A DNA stretch of 64,000 nucleotides, from assembly GCA_052246295.1 (NCBI GenBank), contig JBQQCO010000002.1. The stretch is one strand, 5' to 3'. Position 1 is the first letter of the stretch. Each line of letters begins with the position of its first letter. Below are positions 9,328 to 18,346 of the stretch, in pieces. The notes below the pieces were generated by a model that saw only the letters and a program-made list of their open reading frames with translations, was not told where the DNA came from and did not search any database. This stretch comes from Piscibacillus sp052246295 (GTDB lineage: Bacteria; Bacillota; Bacilli; Bacillales; Alkalibacillaceae). A program made the position numbers and the translations under genes.

Positions 9328-9377
9328 AAGGGACTTTCCTAGTCAATGATGACTGAGAAAGTCCTTCTTATTTTTTG
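9328..9377 (+). terminator. Terminator after engB
   Basis: AAGGGACTTTC / GAAAGTCCTT stem with an inner AGTCA/TGACT helix and a TTTTTT run. Confidence 0.85.
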
Positions 9378-9397
9378 AGGGAATTTGTTTTATAAAG

Positions 9398-9877
9398 CTA
9401 CTTTTTAAAAAGTATAATGCTCCCTATTAGGATTAAAAGTATTGGCCAAAATCGTTCAAGTTGAACAAATACAAAATCAAACCAACTAAACCAATTTGGC
9501 ATGGCGATTGAAGTAATCGCCATAAATGAGATAATAATAAAAATAAGTCCAATTACCATTCCCTGATTCGTTTTCTGAGATCTTAATAAAAAGGCAAAGC
9601 CAATAATTAATGTGTACATCCCCCAATGATCAATCCATTGTACAGAATGTGTTAGAGCATGAAAGTGAATACCAAGACCTAATAAAACGACTCCAGGGAA
9701 AATACTGTCATGATGTTTTTGGGAATAACCATTGAATAAAAAGGCAATACCTAATATGATTAGTATGGTCGGCCAAGTGTCGAAACGTGATAAAAAGGGA
9801 ATAGAGTACTGTTGTAATAAGAAATAAATACCAATACCGATTAGAATGATTCCAAGAAAAGATTTCTGTTGATTCAT
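9398..9877 (-). CDS. ysxD: YsxD-like membrane protein (LiaI/LiaF-type transmembrane domain)
   Basis: A 159-residue integral membrane protein of unknown function. Hydrophobic segments come in pairs (IILIGIGIYFLL, WPTILIILGIAFLF, PGVVLLGLGI, YTLIIGFAFLL, GLIFIIISFMAI, WPILLILIGSIIL). The repeated WPxLLILxG pattern is typical of LiaI/LiaF-like domains. The ATG used has AGGAG 8 bases upstream; an in-frame GTG three codons earlier overlaps the ribosome site. Position and orientation between engB and hemA match ysxD of B. subtilis. Confidence 0.72.
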   Translation of the reverse strand: MNQQKSFLGIILIGIGIYFLLQQYSIPFLSRFDTWPTILIILGIAFLFNGYSQKHHDSIFPGVVLLGLGIHFHALTHSVQWIDHWGMYTLIIGFAFLLRSQKTNQGMVIGLIFIIISFMAITSIAMPNWFSWFDFVFVQLERFWPILLILIGSIILFKK

Positions 9878-9940
9878 GAGAGACACTCCTAAAAACAGTT
9901 TTCTTGATGGCTATACCGCCATGTGTTAGTCTTAATATGT

Positions 9941-9955
9941 AAATAATAATTATTC
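9941..9955. promoter_or_regulatory. Possible PerR/Fur-type box in the ysxD-hemA intergenic region
   Basis: AATAAT-A-ATTATT is a perfect 6-1-6 inverted repeat, and 10 of 14 positions fit the PerR box TTATAATnATTATAA. PerR controls hemA in B. subtilis. The local AT-richness makes chance matches likely. Confidence 0.35.
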
Positions 9956-10074
9956 TAAATTAATATTATCATAAATTTTCATATTATGTTCATCTTTATG
10001 GACGTAATAAAATGAGTATTATTGGTATACTAAAACTATAAATAATTGGTACGTATTGATAAGGGGTGAAGGGT

Positions 10075-11445
10075 ATGCATGTCATGGTAATGAGTTTAAA
10101 CTATCGGACAGCCCCAGTTGAATTAAGGGAAAAATTAGCATTCAAAGAAGAACAAGTCGGAGATGCAATGATCGCTCTTAATCAAGAGAAGAGCATTTTA
10201 GAAAATGTCATTGTATCTACTTGTAACCGTACGGAATTATATGTTGTAGCAGACCAGTTGCATACTGGTCGTTATTATGTAAAACGTTTTGTTTCTAATT
10301 GGTTTTCGGTAGACCTTGATGAGGTTAAAAACCATGTTGAAATTTATGAAGATCAAAAAGCTATTCAACATTTATTCCGGGTATCAGCTGGTTTAGACTC
10401 GATGGTATTAGGAGAAACTCAAATTCTTGGACAAGTCAAAAACTCGTTTCAAATAGCTCAAGAAAATGAGGCTTCAGGTCTTATTTTTAATCAGTTGTTC
10501 AAACAAGCAATTACGGCTGCTAAACGTGGGCATCGTGAAACTGAAATCGGTGAACATGCGGTGTCAATTAGTTATGCTGCAGTAGAGCTTTCTAAAACTA
10601 TCTTCGGTGAGTTAAATAATCAGCATGTTGTCATCTTAGGTGCTGGTAAGATGGGTGAGTTAGCTGTTCAAAACTTACATGGTAGCGGCGTGAATCGTGT
10701 AACAGTTATTAACCGAACATATTCAAAAGCACAGGAGTTGGCTAATCGATTTAATGGTGAGGCAGAGCCTTTAGAGAAGTTTGAATCTGTTTTAGAAGAT
10801 GCGGATATTTTAATTACATCAGCAGGAACAGAAGATTATGTGTTAGGTAAAGCGCAAATGGCTAATCTGTTGAAAAAGAGAAATGGAAAACCAATCTTCC
10901 TTGTTGATATAGCTGTACCACGTAATTTAGATCCGGCTATTAATGAATTAGATGGCGTCTTTTTATATGATATAGATGATCTTCAAGGTATTGTCGATCA
11001 AAACTTAACAGAGAGACAAAAGGCAGCAGCTAAAATAGAAGAAATGATTGATACTGAATTAGATGAGTTTGAGGAGTGGCTGACAACATTAGGAGTTGTT
11101 CCAATCATTTCAGCTCTTAGAAAGAAAGCTTTAACTATTCAAGAGCAGACAATGGCATCTATAGAAAGAAAAATGCCTGATTTAACAGCTCGCGAGAAAA
11201 AAGTATTGAACAAGCACACGAAGAGTATTATTAATCAAATGCTTAAAGAACCAATACTTCAGGCTAAAGAAATGGCTGGCGAGGAACATGCTGACGATAT
11301 GCTTAAGCTGTTCATTCGTATTTTTGGCATAGACGAAGAGGTTGAAGAGGAGTTAAAACAACAAAACTCAAAACACCAAAGCCATGAAGAAGTAAGCCGT
11401 TCTTTACCTCTTGCAGGTTTGATTCAAGCTATTCAACATCGCTAA
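10075..11445 (+). CDS. hemA: Glutamyl-tRNA reductase
   Basis: First committed step of C5 haem synthesis: Glu-tRNA(Glu) plus NADPH gives glutamate-1-semialdehyde. The 456 residues have the catalytic Cys50 in STCNRTE, the GLDSMVLGETQILGQ motif near 105, the NADPH-binding GAGKMGEL near 190 and the C-terminal dimerisation helix. The ATG at 10075 follows AAGGGGTG; an in-frame GTG at 10066 lies inside that ribosome site. First gene of hemAXCDBL, which produces uroporphyrinogen III precursors for haem and sirohaem. Confidence 0.96.
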   Translation: MHVMVMSLNYRTAPVELREKLAFKEEQVGDAMIALNQEKSILENVIVSTCNRTELYVVADQLHTGRYYVKRFVSNWFSVDLDEVKNHVEIYEDQKAIQHLFRVSAGLDSMVLGETQILGQVKNSFQIAQENEASGLIFNQLFKQAITAAKRGHRETEIGEHAVSISYAAVELSKTIFGELNNQHVVILGAGKMGELAVQNLHGSGVNRVTVINRTYSKAQELANRFNGEAEPLEKFESVLEDADILITSAGTEDYVLGKAQMANLLKKRNGKPIFLVDIAVPRNLDPAINELDGVFLYDIDDLQGIVDQNLTERQKAAAKIEEMIDTELDEFEEWLTTLGVVPIISALRKKALTIQEQTMASIERKMPDLTAREKKVLNKHTKSIINQMLKEPILQAKEMAGEEHADDMLKLFIRIFGIDEEVEEELKQQNSKHQSHEEVSRSLPLAGLIQAIQHR

Positions 11446-11460
11446 TAAGGGGAAACTCAT

Positions 11461-12288
11461 ATGAGTGCCTTTGAAGATTTAAGAATCTACGAATTAATTG
11501 TTATATTATACGGATTGAGTCTATTGATGTATTTCTATGACTTTGTTAAGCAAGACCGGAAGGCCAATCAAATGGCCTTCTGGTTACTTTTATTGGTTTG
11601 GTTTTTACAGACCATTTTTTTATTTATAGAGATTTATATTTCAGGCACATTGCCTATACTGAGTATTACGGAAGGTCTTTACTTTTATGCATGGTTAATA
11701 TTATTAGTTTCTGTTGTGGTAAATTATTTCTTCAAAGTAGATTTCTTAGTTTTTGTAATGAATGTAGTAGGCTTTATCATTATGTTAATCTTTCTTGTGT
11801 CGTACTTAACAAGTGATGGAAGCACCTTTGGGTCACAATTCATTGGTGAACTATTACTATTTCATATAGTGTTAGCATTTCTGTCTTATACTCTCTTTAC
11901 AATTTCCTTTGCTTTTTCGGTCTTATATTTATTACAATTTAAGATGTTGAAGGAAAAGAAGTGGGGACGGATCTTGAAAAAGTTAGGCCGCCTTGGTCAA
12001 ATGGAAGAACTATCATTTCTACTCATCATTTTTTCAACACCAACATTATTTATTTCGCTCATTTTAGGTGTTATCTGGGCATATATGGCAAATGAGATGT
12101 TTTACTGGATTGATCCTAAAACAATTGGCTCATTTATCGTCATAATTATATATTGCTTTATTATTTATAGAAAAGTTACAAATAAATCAGTTGGAAAAGA
12201 TCTTGCCAATGCTAATACAATGGCATTTGCTGTTTTGTTTTTAAATTATTTCTTATTTTCATTTTTATCAAATTTTCATTTTAATTAG
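11461..12288 (+). CDS. hemX: HemX, membrane protein of the haem operon
   Basis: A 275-residue polytopic membrane protein with about eight hydrophobic helices, related to the CcsA/cytochrome c assembly family. In B. subtilis HemX lowers the cellular amount of HemA, so a control role in haem synthesis is expected here from family and position. It starts 15 bases after hemA (AAGGGGAAACTCAT-ATG) and ends 10 bases before hemC. Confidence 0.88.
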   Translation: MSAFEDLRIYELIVILYGLSLLMYFYDFVKQDRKANQMAFWLLLLVWFLQTIFLFIEIYISGTLPILSITEGLYFYAWLILLVSVVVNYFFKVDFLVFVMNVVGFIIMLIFLVSYLTSDGSTFGSQFIGELLLFHIVLAFLSYTLFTISFAFSVLYLLQFKMLKEKKWGRILKKLGRLGQMEELSFLLIIFSTPTLFISLILGVIWAYMANEMFYWIDPKTIGSFIVIIIYCFIIYRKVTNKSVGKDLANANTMAFAVLFLNYFLFSFLSNFHFN

Positions 12289-12298
12289 GAGGTTTACG

Positions 12299-13231
12299 AT
12301 GAGAAAAATCGTAATAGGCTCAAGACGTAGCAATTTGGCTTTGACACAGACAGAGTGGGTTATTGAGCAATTAAAAAAGCATACCGATGATTACGAATTT
12401 GAAGTGAAAAAGATTGTTACAAAAGGTGATAAAATTTTAGATGTAACATTATCTAAAGTTGGTGGAAAGGGTCTGTTTGTAAAAGAAATTGAACAGGCTA
12501 TGTTTGACCATGAAATTGATATGGCTGTACATAGTATGAAGGATATGCCTTCCCAATTACCTGAGGGGCTAGAGATTGCTTGTGTACCGGAACGTGAAGA
12601 CCATCGCGATGCCTTTATTTCGAATGATCACGTTAAACTGGATGATTTAAAGGAAGGGGCTATCATAGGAACAAGCAGTTTACGTAGGGGTGCTCAACTT
12701 CTAACTTATCGCCCTGACCTTAAGATTCAATGGATTCGTGGTAATATCGAGACTAGACTAAGAAAATTAAAAGAAGAAAATTTCGATGCAATCATACTTG
12801 CAGCAGCTGGACTTAAACGTATGGGTTGGTCTACTGACCTTATTACACAGTATTTAGATCCAGAAGTTTGTTTACCAGCCGTTGGTCAAGGTGCATTAGC
12901 AATTGAATGTCGTGAAAGCGATGATGAATTGAAACAATTACTATCTAAAATTAATAATGAATATACAGCAACAACAGTAGCGGCAGAGCGTAAATTCTTA
13001 AGTATGTTAGAAGGAAGCTGTTCTGTGCCAATAGCTGCTTATGCTGTACGTGAAGGGGACCAAATTACATTAACAGGATTAGTATCCTCATCTGATGGAA
13101 AAACAGTCCTAAAAACACAATCCACTTCAATTGATCCGATTCAAGCAGGTGAATCAGTTGCTAATGAGTTAATCAATCAAGGTGCTAAGGAATTAGTTGA
13201 AGAAGCTAAAAGAGAATTGGAAGACCAATAA
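12299..13231 (+). CDS. hemC: Porphobilinogen deaminase (hydroxymethylbilane synthase)
   Basis: Joins four porphobilinogen units into hydroxymethylbilane. The 310 residues include KGLFVKEIE, MAVHSMKDMP, IGTSSLRR and Cys241 in EGSCSVP, which carries the dipyrromethane cofactor. AGGAGG precedes the ATG. Its stop TAA overlaps the hemD start (TAATG), so the two are translationally coupled. Confidence 0.96.
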   Translation: MRKIVIGSRRSNLALTQTEWVIEQLKKHTDDYEFEVKKIVTKGDKILDVTLSKVGGKGLFVKEIEQAMFDHEIDMAVHSMKDMPSQLPEGLEIACVPEREDHRDAFISNDHVKLDDLKEGAIIGTSSLRRGAQLLTYRPDLKIQWIRGNIETRLRKLKEENFDAIILAAAGLKRMGWSTDLITQYLDPEVCLPAVGQGALAIECRESDDELKQLLSKINNEYTATTVAAERKFLSMLEGSCSVPIAAYAVREGDQITLTGLVSSSDGKTVLKTQSTSIDPIQAGESVANELINQGAKELVEEAKRELEDQ

Positions 13232-13989
13232 TGACTCAGCTAATGGGGAAAACCATTTTTATTTCTCGTGAGGAAACAAAAGCTCAGGACTTTATATCTC
13301 TTATAGAACGTCAAGGAGCTAATGTTTTACCGCATTCATTGATATCATTTGAGTTAAGAACATCTGAAGATCATCGAGCAGTGTTAGCTCAATTAAATAC
13401 ATTTGATTGGATTGTATTTACAAGTGCAAATGGTGTTAAGTATTTTTATGAGACATTGAATGCATATAAAGTTTCAACATCTAGGGTTCGCCATATAAAA
13501 AAAGCTGTAGTAGGAAAGAAAACGCAACAATTTTTAGAACAGTATGGTGAAACCGTTGATTTTGTACCAGACGTATTTGATGCAGAGCACTTTAGTCAGA
13601 CATTTATAGTAGAAGAACAACCTGCTAAAGTGCTATTAGTTAAAGGGAATCTCTCACGTAAAGTAATCGATGAGTCTTTAAATCAATCTAATATCCCTTT
13701 TGAGACGATTACCGTTTATAATACAATTGTAAATAGAGAAGTTGAAAAACAACTTAAAGACGTTTTGGAACAACCGATTGATGCGTGGGTATTTACATCC
13801 CCATCTTCCATTCAAGCCTTTGAAGAGTTCATAGATTTAGAAGATTCATCTATACTTGATCAACCTTGCTTTTGCATCGGACATACGACGCAAGATCAAG
13901 CCAACCGTGTTGGTTTTAAACAGACCATTGTGCCTTATGAATTTACGTTAGAAGGCCTAGCAGAAGCCGTGAGTGATTATTACTCTTAA
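13231..13989 (+). CDS. hemD: Uroporphyrinogen-III synthase
   Basis: Cyclises hydroxymethylbilane with D-ring inversion. The 252-residue sequence is poorly conserved, as usual for HemD, but shows the family marks: FTSANGVKYF near residue 68, a TVYNT segment between domains, and FTSPSSIQAF near 190. It shares one base with the hemC stop codon and is followed by hemB 12 bases later. Confidence 0.92.
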   Translation: MTQLMGKTIFISREETKAQDFISLIERQGANVLPHSLISFELRTSEDHRAVLAQLNTFDWIVFTSANGVKYFYETLNAYKVSTSRVRHIKKAVVGKKTQQFLEQYGETVDFVPDVFDAEHFSQTFIVEEQPAKVLLVKGNLSRKVIDESLNQSNIPFETITVYNTIVNREVEKQLKDVLEQPIDAWVFTSPSSIQAFEEFIDLEDSSILDQPCFCIGHTTQDQANRVGFKQTIVPYEFTLEGLAEAVSDYYS

Positions 13990-14004
13990 AAAAGGAGAGT
14001 TTTG

Positions 14005-14982
14005 ATGAGTGATATAAATTTTGATAGACATAGACGATTAAGAAGCTCAGCTAGTATGCGTGCACTAGTTAGAGAAACACATCTTAAAACAGAAGATTTA
14101 ATTTATCCTATTTTTGTTCTAGAAGAAGAAGGGCAAAAAAATGAAGTTCCATCTATGCCAGGTATTTTTCAAATTTCTTTAGATCGATTATCTGAAGAAA
14201 TGGACGAGGTAGTCTCATTAGGGATTAAAGCTGTCTTATTATTTGGAGTTCCAAATGTGAAAGACTCGGTAGGATCTGAGGCTTATAATGATGAAGGTAT
14301 TATACAAAAGGCTACGCGATACATTAAAGAAAACTATCCTGATGTTTTAATCGTTGCAGACACCTGTTTATGTGAATACACAGATCATGGTCATTGTGGT
14401 GTTATTCATGATCATTATGTGCATAACGATGAGTCATTACCTTTTCTTGTAAAGACTGCAATCTCTCAGGCTAAAGCAGGAGCAGATATTATTGCGCCTT
14501 CTAATATGATGGATGGCTTTGTTGCTGCAATTCGTGAAGGGTTAGATGAAGCTGGGTTTGAAAATACCCCAATTATGTCTTACGCGATTAAATATGCATC
14601 AGCCTTCTACGGTCCATTTAGAGATGCAGCAGGAAGTACACCACAATTTGGAGATCGTAAAACTTATCAAATGGATCCAGCAAACCGTTTAGAAGCTCAG
14701 CGAGAAGCTGAATCTGATATTATGGAAGGTGCTGACTTTTTAATCGTTAAGCCAGCTATGACTTACTTAGATATTATGAGAGAAGTGCGTGACCGTTATA
14801 ATTTACCAATTGTTGCTTACAACGTGAGTGGTGAATTCTCAATGGTAAAAGCAGCTGCACAGAATGGTTGGATTGACGAACAACAAATTGTTTTAGAAAA
14901 ATTAACCTCAATGAAACGAGCGGGTGCAGATTTAATTATCACTTATTTTGCTAAAGATGTCGCAAAATGGCTTCAACAATAG
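14005..14982 (+). CDS. hemB: Delta-aminolevulinic acid dehydratase (porphobilinogen synthase)
   Basis: Condenses two 5-aminolevulinate molecules to porphobilinogen. The 325 residues include the zinc-ligand cysteines Cys121, Cys123 and Cys131 and the Schiff-base lysines Lys196 (SYAIKYAS) and Lys249 (LIVKPAMTY), so it is the zinc-dependent type. The ATG follows AAGGAGAG; a TTG directly before it is a less likely start. Confidence 0.96.
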   Translation: MSDINFDRHRRLRSSASMRALVRETHLKTEDLIYPIFVLEEEGQKNEVPSMPGIFQISLDRLSEEMDEVVSLGIKAVLLFGVPNVKDSVGSEAYNDEGIIQKATRYIKENYPDVLIVADTCLCEYTDHGHCGVIHDHYVHNDESLPFLVKTAISQAKAGADIIAPSNMMDGFVAAIREGLDEAGFENTPIMSYAIKYASAFYGPFRDAAGSTPQFGDRKTYQMDPANRLEAQREAESDIMEGADFLIVKPAMTYLDIMREVRDRYNLPIVAYNVSGEFSMVKAAAQNGWIDEQQIVLEKLTSMKRAGADLIITYFAKDVAKWLQQ

Positions 14983-14997
14983 AAGGAGGTTATAAAT

Positions 14998-16284
14998 ATG
15001 GGTTACGACAAATCTAAAGAATTATTTAACGAAGCAGTCGATTTATTACCAGGTGGAGTTAACTCTCCAGTAAGAGCATTTAACTCTGTCAATATTGACC
15101 CGATCTATATGGAAGAAGGTAAAGGGTCAAAGATTTATGATGTTGATGGTAATGAATATATCGACTATGTACTAAGCTGGGGTCCTTTAATTCTTGGTCA
15201 TGCTGATGATCAAGTTGTTGAAAATTTGAAAAAAGTATTAGAAAAAGGTACAAGCTTTGGTGCGAATGTCGAATATGAAAATAGGCTAGCCAAACTTGTC
15301 ATAGACCGTGTGCCATCAATTGAAATGGTTCGTATGGTTAACTCTGGAACAGAAGCAACAATGAGTGCTTTAAGATTAGCACGCGGATACACAGGACGAG
15401 ATAAAATTTTGAAGTTTGAAGGAAACTATCATGGCCATGGTGATTCATTATTAATTAGAGCAGGGTCTGGTGTTGCAACCCTAGGCCTACCTGATAGCCC
15501 AGGGGTACCAGCATCAATCGCGCAAAATACAATCACGGTTCCTTATAATGATCAAGAAAGTGTGAAATACGCTTTTGAAGAATACGGTAAAGATATTGCA
15601 GCAGTCATTGTAGAACCAGTTTCAGGAAACATGGGCGTTGTTCCACCAGTTAATGAATTCTTAAGCTTCTTAAGAGATATAACGGAAGATCATGGTTCAT
15701 TACTTATTTTTGATGAAGTCATGACAGGGTTCCGTGTAGGTTATAATTGTGCTCAAGGACACTTTGGTGTAACCCCAGATTTAACATGCTTAGGAAAAGT
15801 AATCGGTGGTGGACTTCCAGTTGGTGCATACGGTGGTAAACGTGAAATTATGGAACGCATTGCCCCTGCTGGAGATATTTATCAAGCCGGGACACTTTCG
15901 GGTAACCCACTTGCAATGGCAGCTGGTTATGAAACATTAAGTCAGCTAACTGAACAATCTTATAAAGAAATTAGTAAAAAAGCTGATCGTTTAATAGAAG
16001 GCTTTCAAAAAGCTGCTGAAGAACATGGAGTACCGTTACAAGTTAACCGAGCTGGCTCTATGATTGGATTTTTCTTTACAAACGAAGATGTCATTAATTT
16101 TGAAACAGCTAAATCATCAGATCTAGACTGGTTTGCTGAATACTATCGTCTAATGGCAGAACAAGGCATTTTCTTGCCGCCTTCACAGTTTGAAGGGATG
16201 TTCCTATCAACGGCTCATACGGATGTAGACATTGAGAAAACGATTGAAGCAGCTGAACATGCATTTAAACATTATAAAGGTTAA
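14998..16284 (+). CDS. hemL: Glutamate-1-semialdehyde 2,1-aminomutase
   Basis: PLP enzyme that makes 5-aminolevulinate from the HemA product. The 428 residues show GGVNSPVRAF near the N-terminus, NSGTEATMSALRLAR, DEVMTGFRV, and the PLP lysine Lys267 in LGKVIGGGLP. AAGGAGG precedes the ATG, 15 bases after hemB. It is the last gene of the haem operon and is followed by a terminator. Confidence 0.95.
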   Translation: MGYDKSKELFNEAVDLLPGGVNSPVRAFNSVNIDPIYMEEGKGSKIYDVDGNEYIDYVLSWGPLILGHADDQVVENLKKVLEKGTSFGANVEYENRLAKLVIDRVPSIEMVRMVNSGTEATMSALRLARGYTGRDKILKFEGNYHGHGDSLLIRAGSGVATLGLPDSPGVPASIAQNTITVPYNDQESVKYAFEEYGKDIAAVIVEPVSGNMGVVPPVNEFLSFLRDITEDHGSLLIFDEVMTGFRVGYNCAQGHFGVTPDLTCLGKVIGGGLPVGAYGGKREIMERIAPAGDIYQAGTLSGNPLAMAAGYETLSQLTEQSYKEISKKADRLIEGFQKAAEEHGVPLQVNRAGSMIGFFFTNEDVINFETAKSSDLDWFAEYYRLMAEQGIFLPPSQFEGMFLSTAHTDVDIEKTIEAAEHAFKHYKG

Positions 16285-16289
16285 TCAGG

Positions 16290-16322
16290 ATCCTCGCAGC
16301 TTACACGCTGTGAGGATTTTTT
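16290..16322 (+). terminator. Terminator of the hem operon
   Basis: ATCCTCGCAGC / GCTGTGAGGAT stem and a TTTTTT run. Confidence 0.85.
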
Positions 16323-16513
16323 GTTAAAACATCGTAGTTGTTAATGTATTTCCGCGAGCGCGATTTTAAATTTTTAAGACTCATAATGTCGACTAAATTT
16401 CCTCACACTATCATTTTGTTAATCTTTTACTTTAATATCCTTGAAAAGTTCTTTTTAAAAACAAGTTGTCATATATGTAATGGTAAAGGATATTTTTGTG
16501 AGGAGGATGAGTC

Positions 16514-17917
16514 GTGAATTATAACGGAAATGAACCCTTTCTATTTGATTTACACGAGGAAATAACATTTCGTCAAGGTGAAGAAATTGATGATTTGTAC
16601 GGCATTTCCATTCAACCGGATGTTAATATAATAAAAGAAGCTACTTACATCCAGTTGCGTGGTGTCTTAATGGTGTCGGGTGATTATCAGTCATTACCAA
16701 GAGAAGAACCAATGTATTTAATGGATCAAGATGATGATGAGAATTATGTCCAGCAAGTTAAAGCGCTTGATAACGGGTTTACGACATTCCAATACCCGAT
16801 CCCTGTTGATATTACGATTCCAGCAAATCGTGTTAATGAAACAGGTGAGCCAGATGTAGAAATTGAGTATTTTGATTATGAACTACCAGAACCGAAATCA
16901 TTGCATGTGTACGCTAAGATTCGATTAGCTAATGTAGAGGTAGAAGAAGAGTATAGTGAGGAACGTCATGAAGAAGATGTGAATTCTGATTTTCAAGTAC
17001 AAGAGATTCCAAGTTTTGAAGAAGATGATCAAAAAGAAGGTGCTGAAGAGGAAACGGAAGAGGACACGCGTCCACATGAAGAATCTGCAGAAGCTACAGC
17101 AGAAGTAGAAACAGAAGAATCTGCAGAAGCTACAGCAGAAGTAGAAACAGAAGAATCTTCTGAAGATAAAACTAAAGGAAGAGAATTCTGGAATAAGAAA
17201 GAGACTCAATCATTCACAGAGTTTTTTAATAATAAAGAGAAGAAAGCTAAAGCCGAAGAAAAGCCTAAAGCTAAAGAACAAAAGGATCAAGTAGAGTATC
17301 AGGACAACGCTTATAAAGATGAAAAAGATAATGTTGAATATCAAGACAATGCTTATCAAGGTAATAAAGATAATGTTGAATATCAAGACAACACTTATAT
17401 GCAGGATAATAAAGAAAATGAATCTGCAAAAGAAAACCAAATGAAGCAAGAGAAGGAAGAGAAACAAGACGATGTTGTAGAAGAAGAGAAGAAGGCGAAG
17501 GATGAAGCTAAAGAAGAAGCCAAGAAAGAAAAGAAAGAAAAGAAAGAGGCTAAAAAGAAAGAAAGTAAGAAGAAGGATAAAAAGCAGGAAAAACAAGACA
17601 CGAGTCCTGAAGTGAAACAAAAATCAAGCAAAGATGATTATGATGACCATGACCAAATGGATGATGAAGACGGTAAAAAGCCTAAGAAGAAAATGTTTGG
17701 CCTGAATTACTTGTCTAATTTCTTTAGAGATGATGAAGAATTACGTGAAAAAGAGAAAGTGAGTGTGAAAATGCGTTTCGTACAACAGAATGAAACGCTT
17801 GAATCGATTGCTGAATCTTATAAAGTGCCAGTTTCTCAATTAGAACGTTTGAATGGGCTGGAGGATGACCGTCAACTTAAAGCTGGGGATGTCCTGTATG
17901 TTCCATATAAAAAGTAA
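16514..17917 (+). CDS. spoVID: SpoVID, spore coat encasement protein
   Basis: Morphogenetic protein on the mother-cell face of the forespore; it partners SafA and is needed for coat encasement. The 467 residues have the SpoVID N-terminal domain (about 1-140, starting FLFDLHEEITFRQGEE), a long highly charged Glu/Lys-rich linker, and a C-terminal LysM domain (last ~45 residues, NETLESIAESYKVP...LYVPYKK). The linker contains two in-frame tandem repeats. GTG start with AGGAGG seven bases before; the nearby ATG at 16508 stops after five codons. Confidence 0.9.
   Translation: MNYNGNEPFLFDLHEEITFRQGEEIDDLYGISIQPDVNIIKEATYIQLRGVLMVSGDYQSLPREEPMYLMDQDDDENYVQQVKALDNGFTTFQYPIPVDITIPANRVNETGEPDVEIEYFDYELPEPKSLHVYAKIRLANVEVEEEYSEERHEEDVNSDFQVQEIPSFEEDDQKEGAEEETEEDTRPHEESAEATAEVETEESAEATAEVETEESSEDKTKGREFWNKKETQSFTEFFNNKEKKAKAEEKPKAKEQKDQVEYQDNAYKDEKDNVEYQDNAYQGNKDNVEYQDNTYMQDNKENESAKENQMKQEKEEKQDDVVEEEKKAKDEAKEEAKKEKKEKKEAKKKESKKKDKKQEKQDTSPEVKQKSSKDDYDDHDQMDDEDGKKPKKKMFGLNYLSNFFRDDEELREKEKVSVKMRFVQQNETLESIAESYKVPVSQLERLNGLEDDRQLKAGDVLYVPYKK
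17078..17158 (+). repeat. 36-bp perfect tandem duplication inside spoVID
   Basis: Two identical 36-base units (17078-17113 and 17114-17149) plus the first nine bases of a third. Each encodes EESAEATAEVET. Nucleotide identity points to recent duplication. Confidence 0.9.
17291..17419 (+). repeat. 42-bp triplicated repeat inside spoVID
   Basis: Three units starting at 17291, 17333 and 17375 encode VEYQDNAYKDEKDN, VEYQDNAYQGNKDN and VEYQDNTYMQDN-KEN. They are diverged at the DNA level, so older than the 36-bp duplication. Confidence 0.85.
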
Positions 17918-18106
17918 TTAGATCCATTCAAGATAAAAAGCGATATATAAACCTACTAATAAACCAGATAAAAAGACATCTAACGTGGATGGGAATAATA
18001 ATGTTCTAACTAACTGAAAAATCATGATTGGTAATGTACATTTCTCAACAATGAAAATACAATGTCTTGCCCAAGGTGGTAAGCGGTAGCGATAATATCT
18101 AGCCAT
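17918..18106 (-). CDS. Small membrane protein of unknown function
   Basis: A 62-residue protein with a basic, aromatic N-terminus (MARYYRYRLPPWARH) and two hydrophobic stretches (LPIMIFQLVRTLLF, LSGLLVGLYIAFYL). I do not recognise the family. It is likely real because GAGAGGAGGAGAC gives a very strong ribosome site seven bases before the ATG. Its stop abuts the spoVID stop, tail to tail. A sigma-K-like promoter lies just upstream, suggesting expression in the sporulating mother cell. B. subtilis has ysxE near this position, which this is not. Confidence 0.65.
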   Translation of the reverse strand: MARYYRYRLPPWARHCIFIVEKCTLPIMIFQLVRTLLFPSTLDVFLSGLLVGLYIAFYLEWI

Positions 18107-18127
18107 TAGTCTCCTCCTCTCTATTAC

Positions 18128-18153
18128 ACAATATGACGATACGAATAATGTGT
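18128..18153 (-). promoter_or_regulatory. Possible sigma-K/sigma-E promoter of the small membrane protein gene
   Basis: On the minus strand AC, 16 bases, CATATTGT; this fits the sigma-K pattern AC-N16/17-CATAnnnT. It lies about 20 bases before the start codon. Confidence 0.35.
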
Positions 18154-18166
18154 TAATGAAATGTGG

Positions 18167-18197
18167 AAAAAAGTGTGGGCATTTGCCCCACTTTTTT
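18167..18197 (+). terminator. Symmetrical terminator between the small membrane gene and valS leader
   Basis: AAAAAAGTGTGGGC / GCCCCACTTTTTT. It would stop spoVID read-through on the plus strand; the minus-strand arm is also T-rich. Confidence 0.7.
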
Positions 18198-18312
18198 ATT
18201 GCTTAGAAATCTGTGGTTTTGCAAAAAACAATGATATAGAAGAAGTCGTTGAATTATGAAGAGAAAAGGTGGTACTTATTTTTTGTTTTTAGCCCATATT
18301 CCTTGAAATGCA

Positions 18313-18340
18313 TTGACTATTTGTATAAAATACGTATACA
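18313..18340 (+). promoter_or_regulatory. Sigma-A promoter of the valS T-box transcript
   Basis: TTGACT, 16 bases, TATACA, placing the transcript start near 18347. Confidence 0.6.
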
Positions 18341-18346
18341 ATAATA

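Noticed and set aside
17210..17620. Long minus-strand open frame opposite spoVID
   Set aside because: It is the shadow of the Glu/Lys-rich linker; it encodes only Phe/Leu-rich low complexity, has no ribosome site, and the plus-strand gene is certain.
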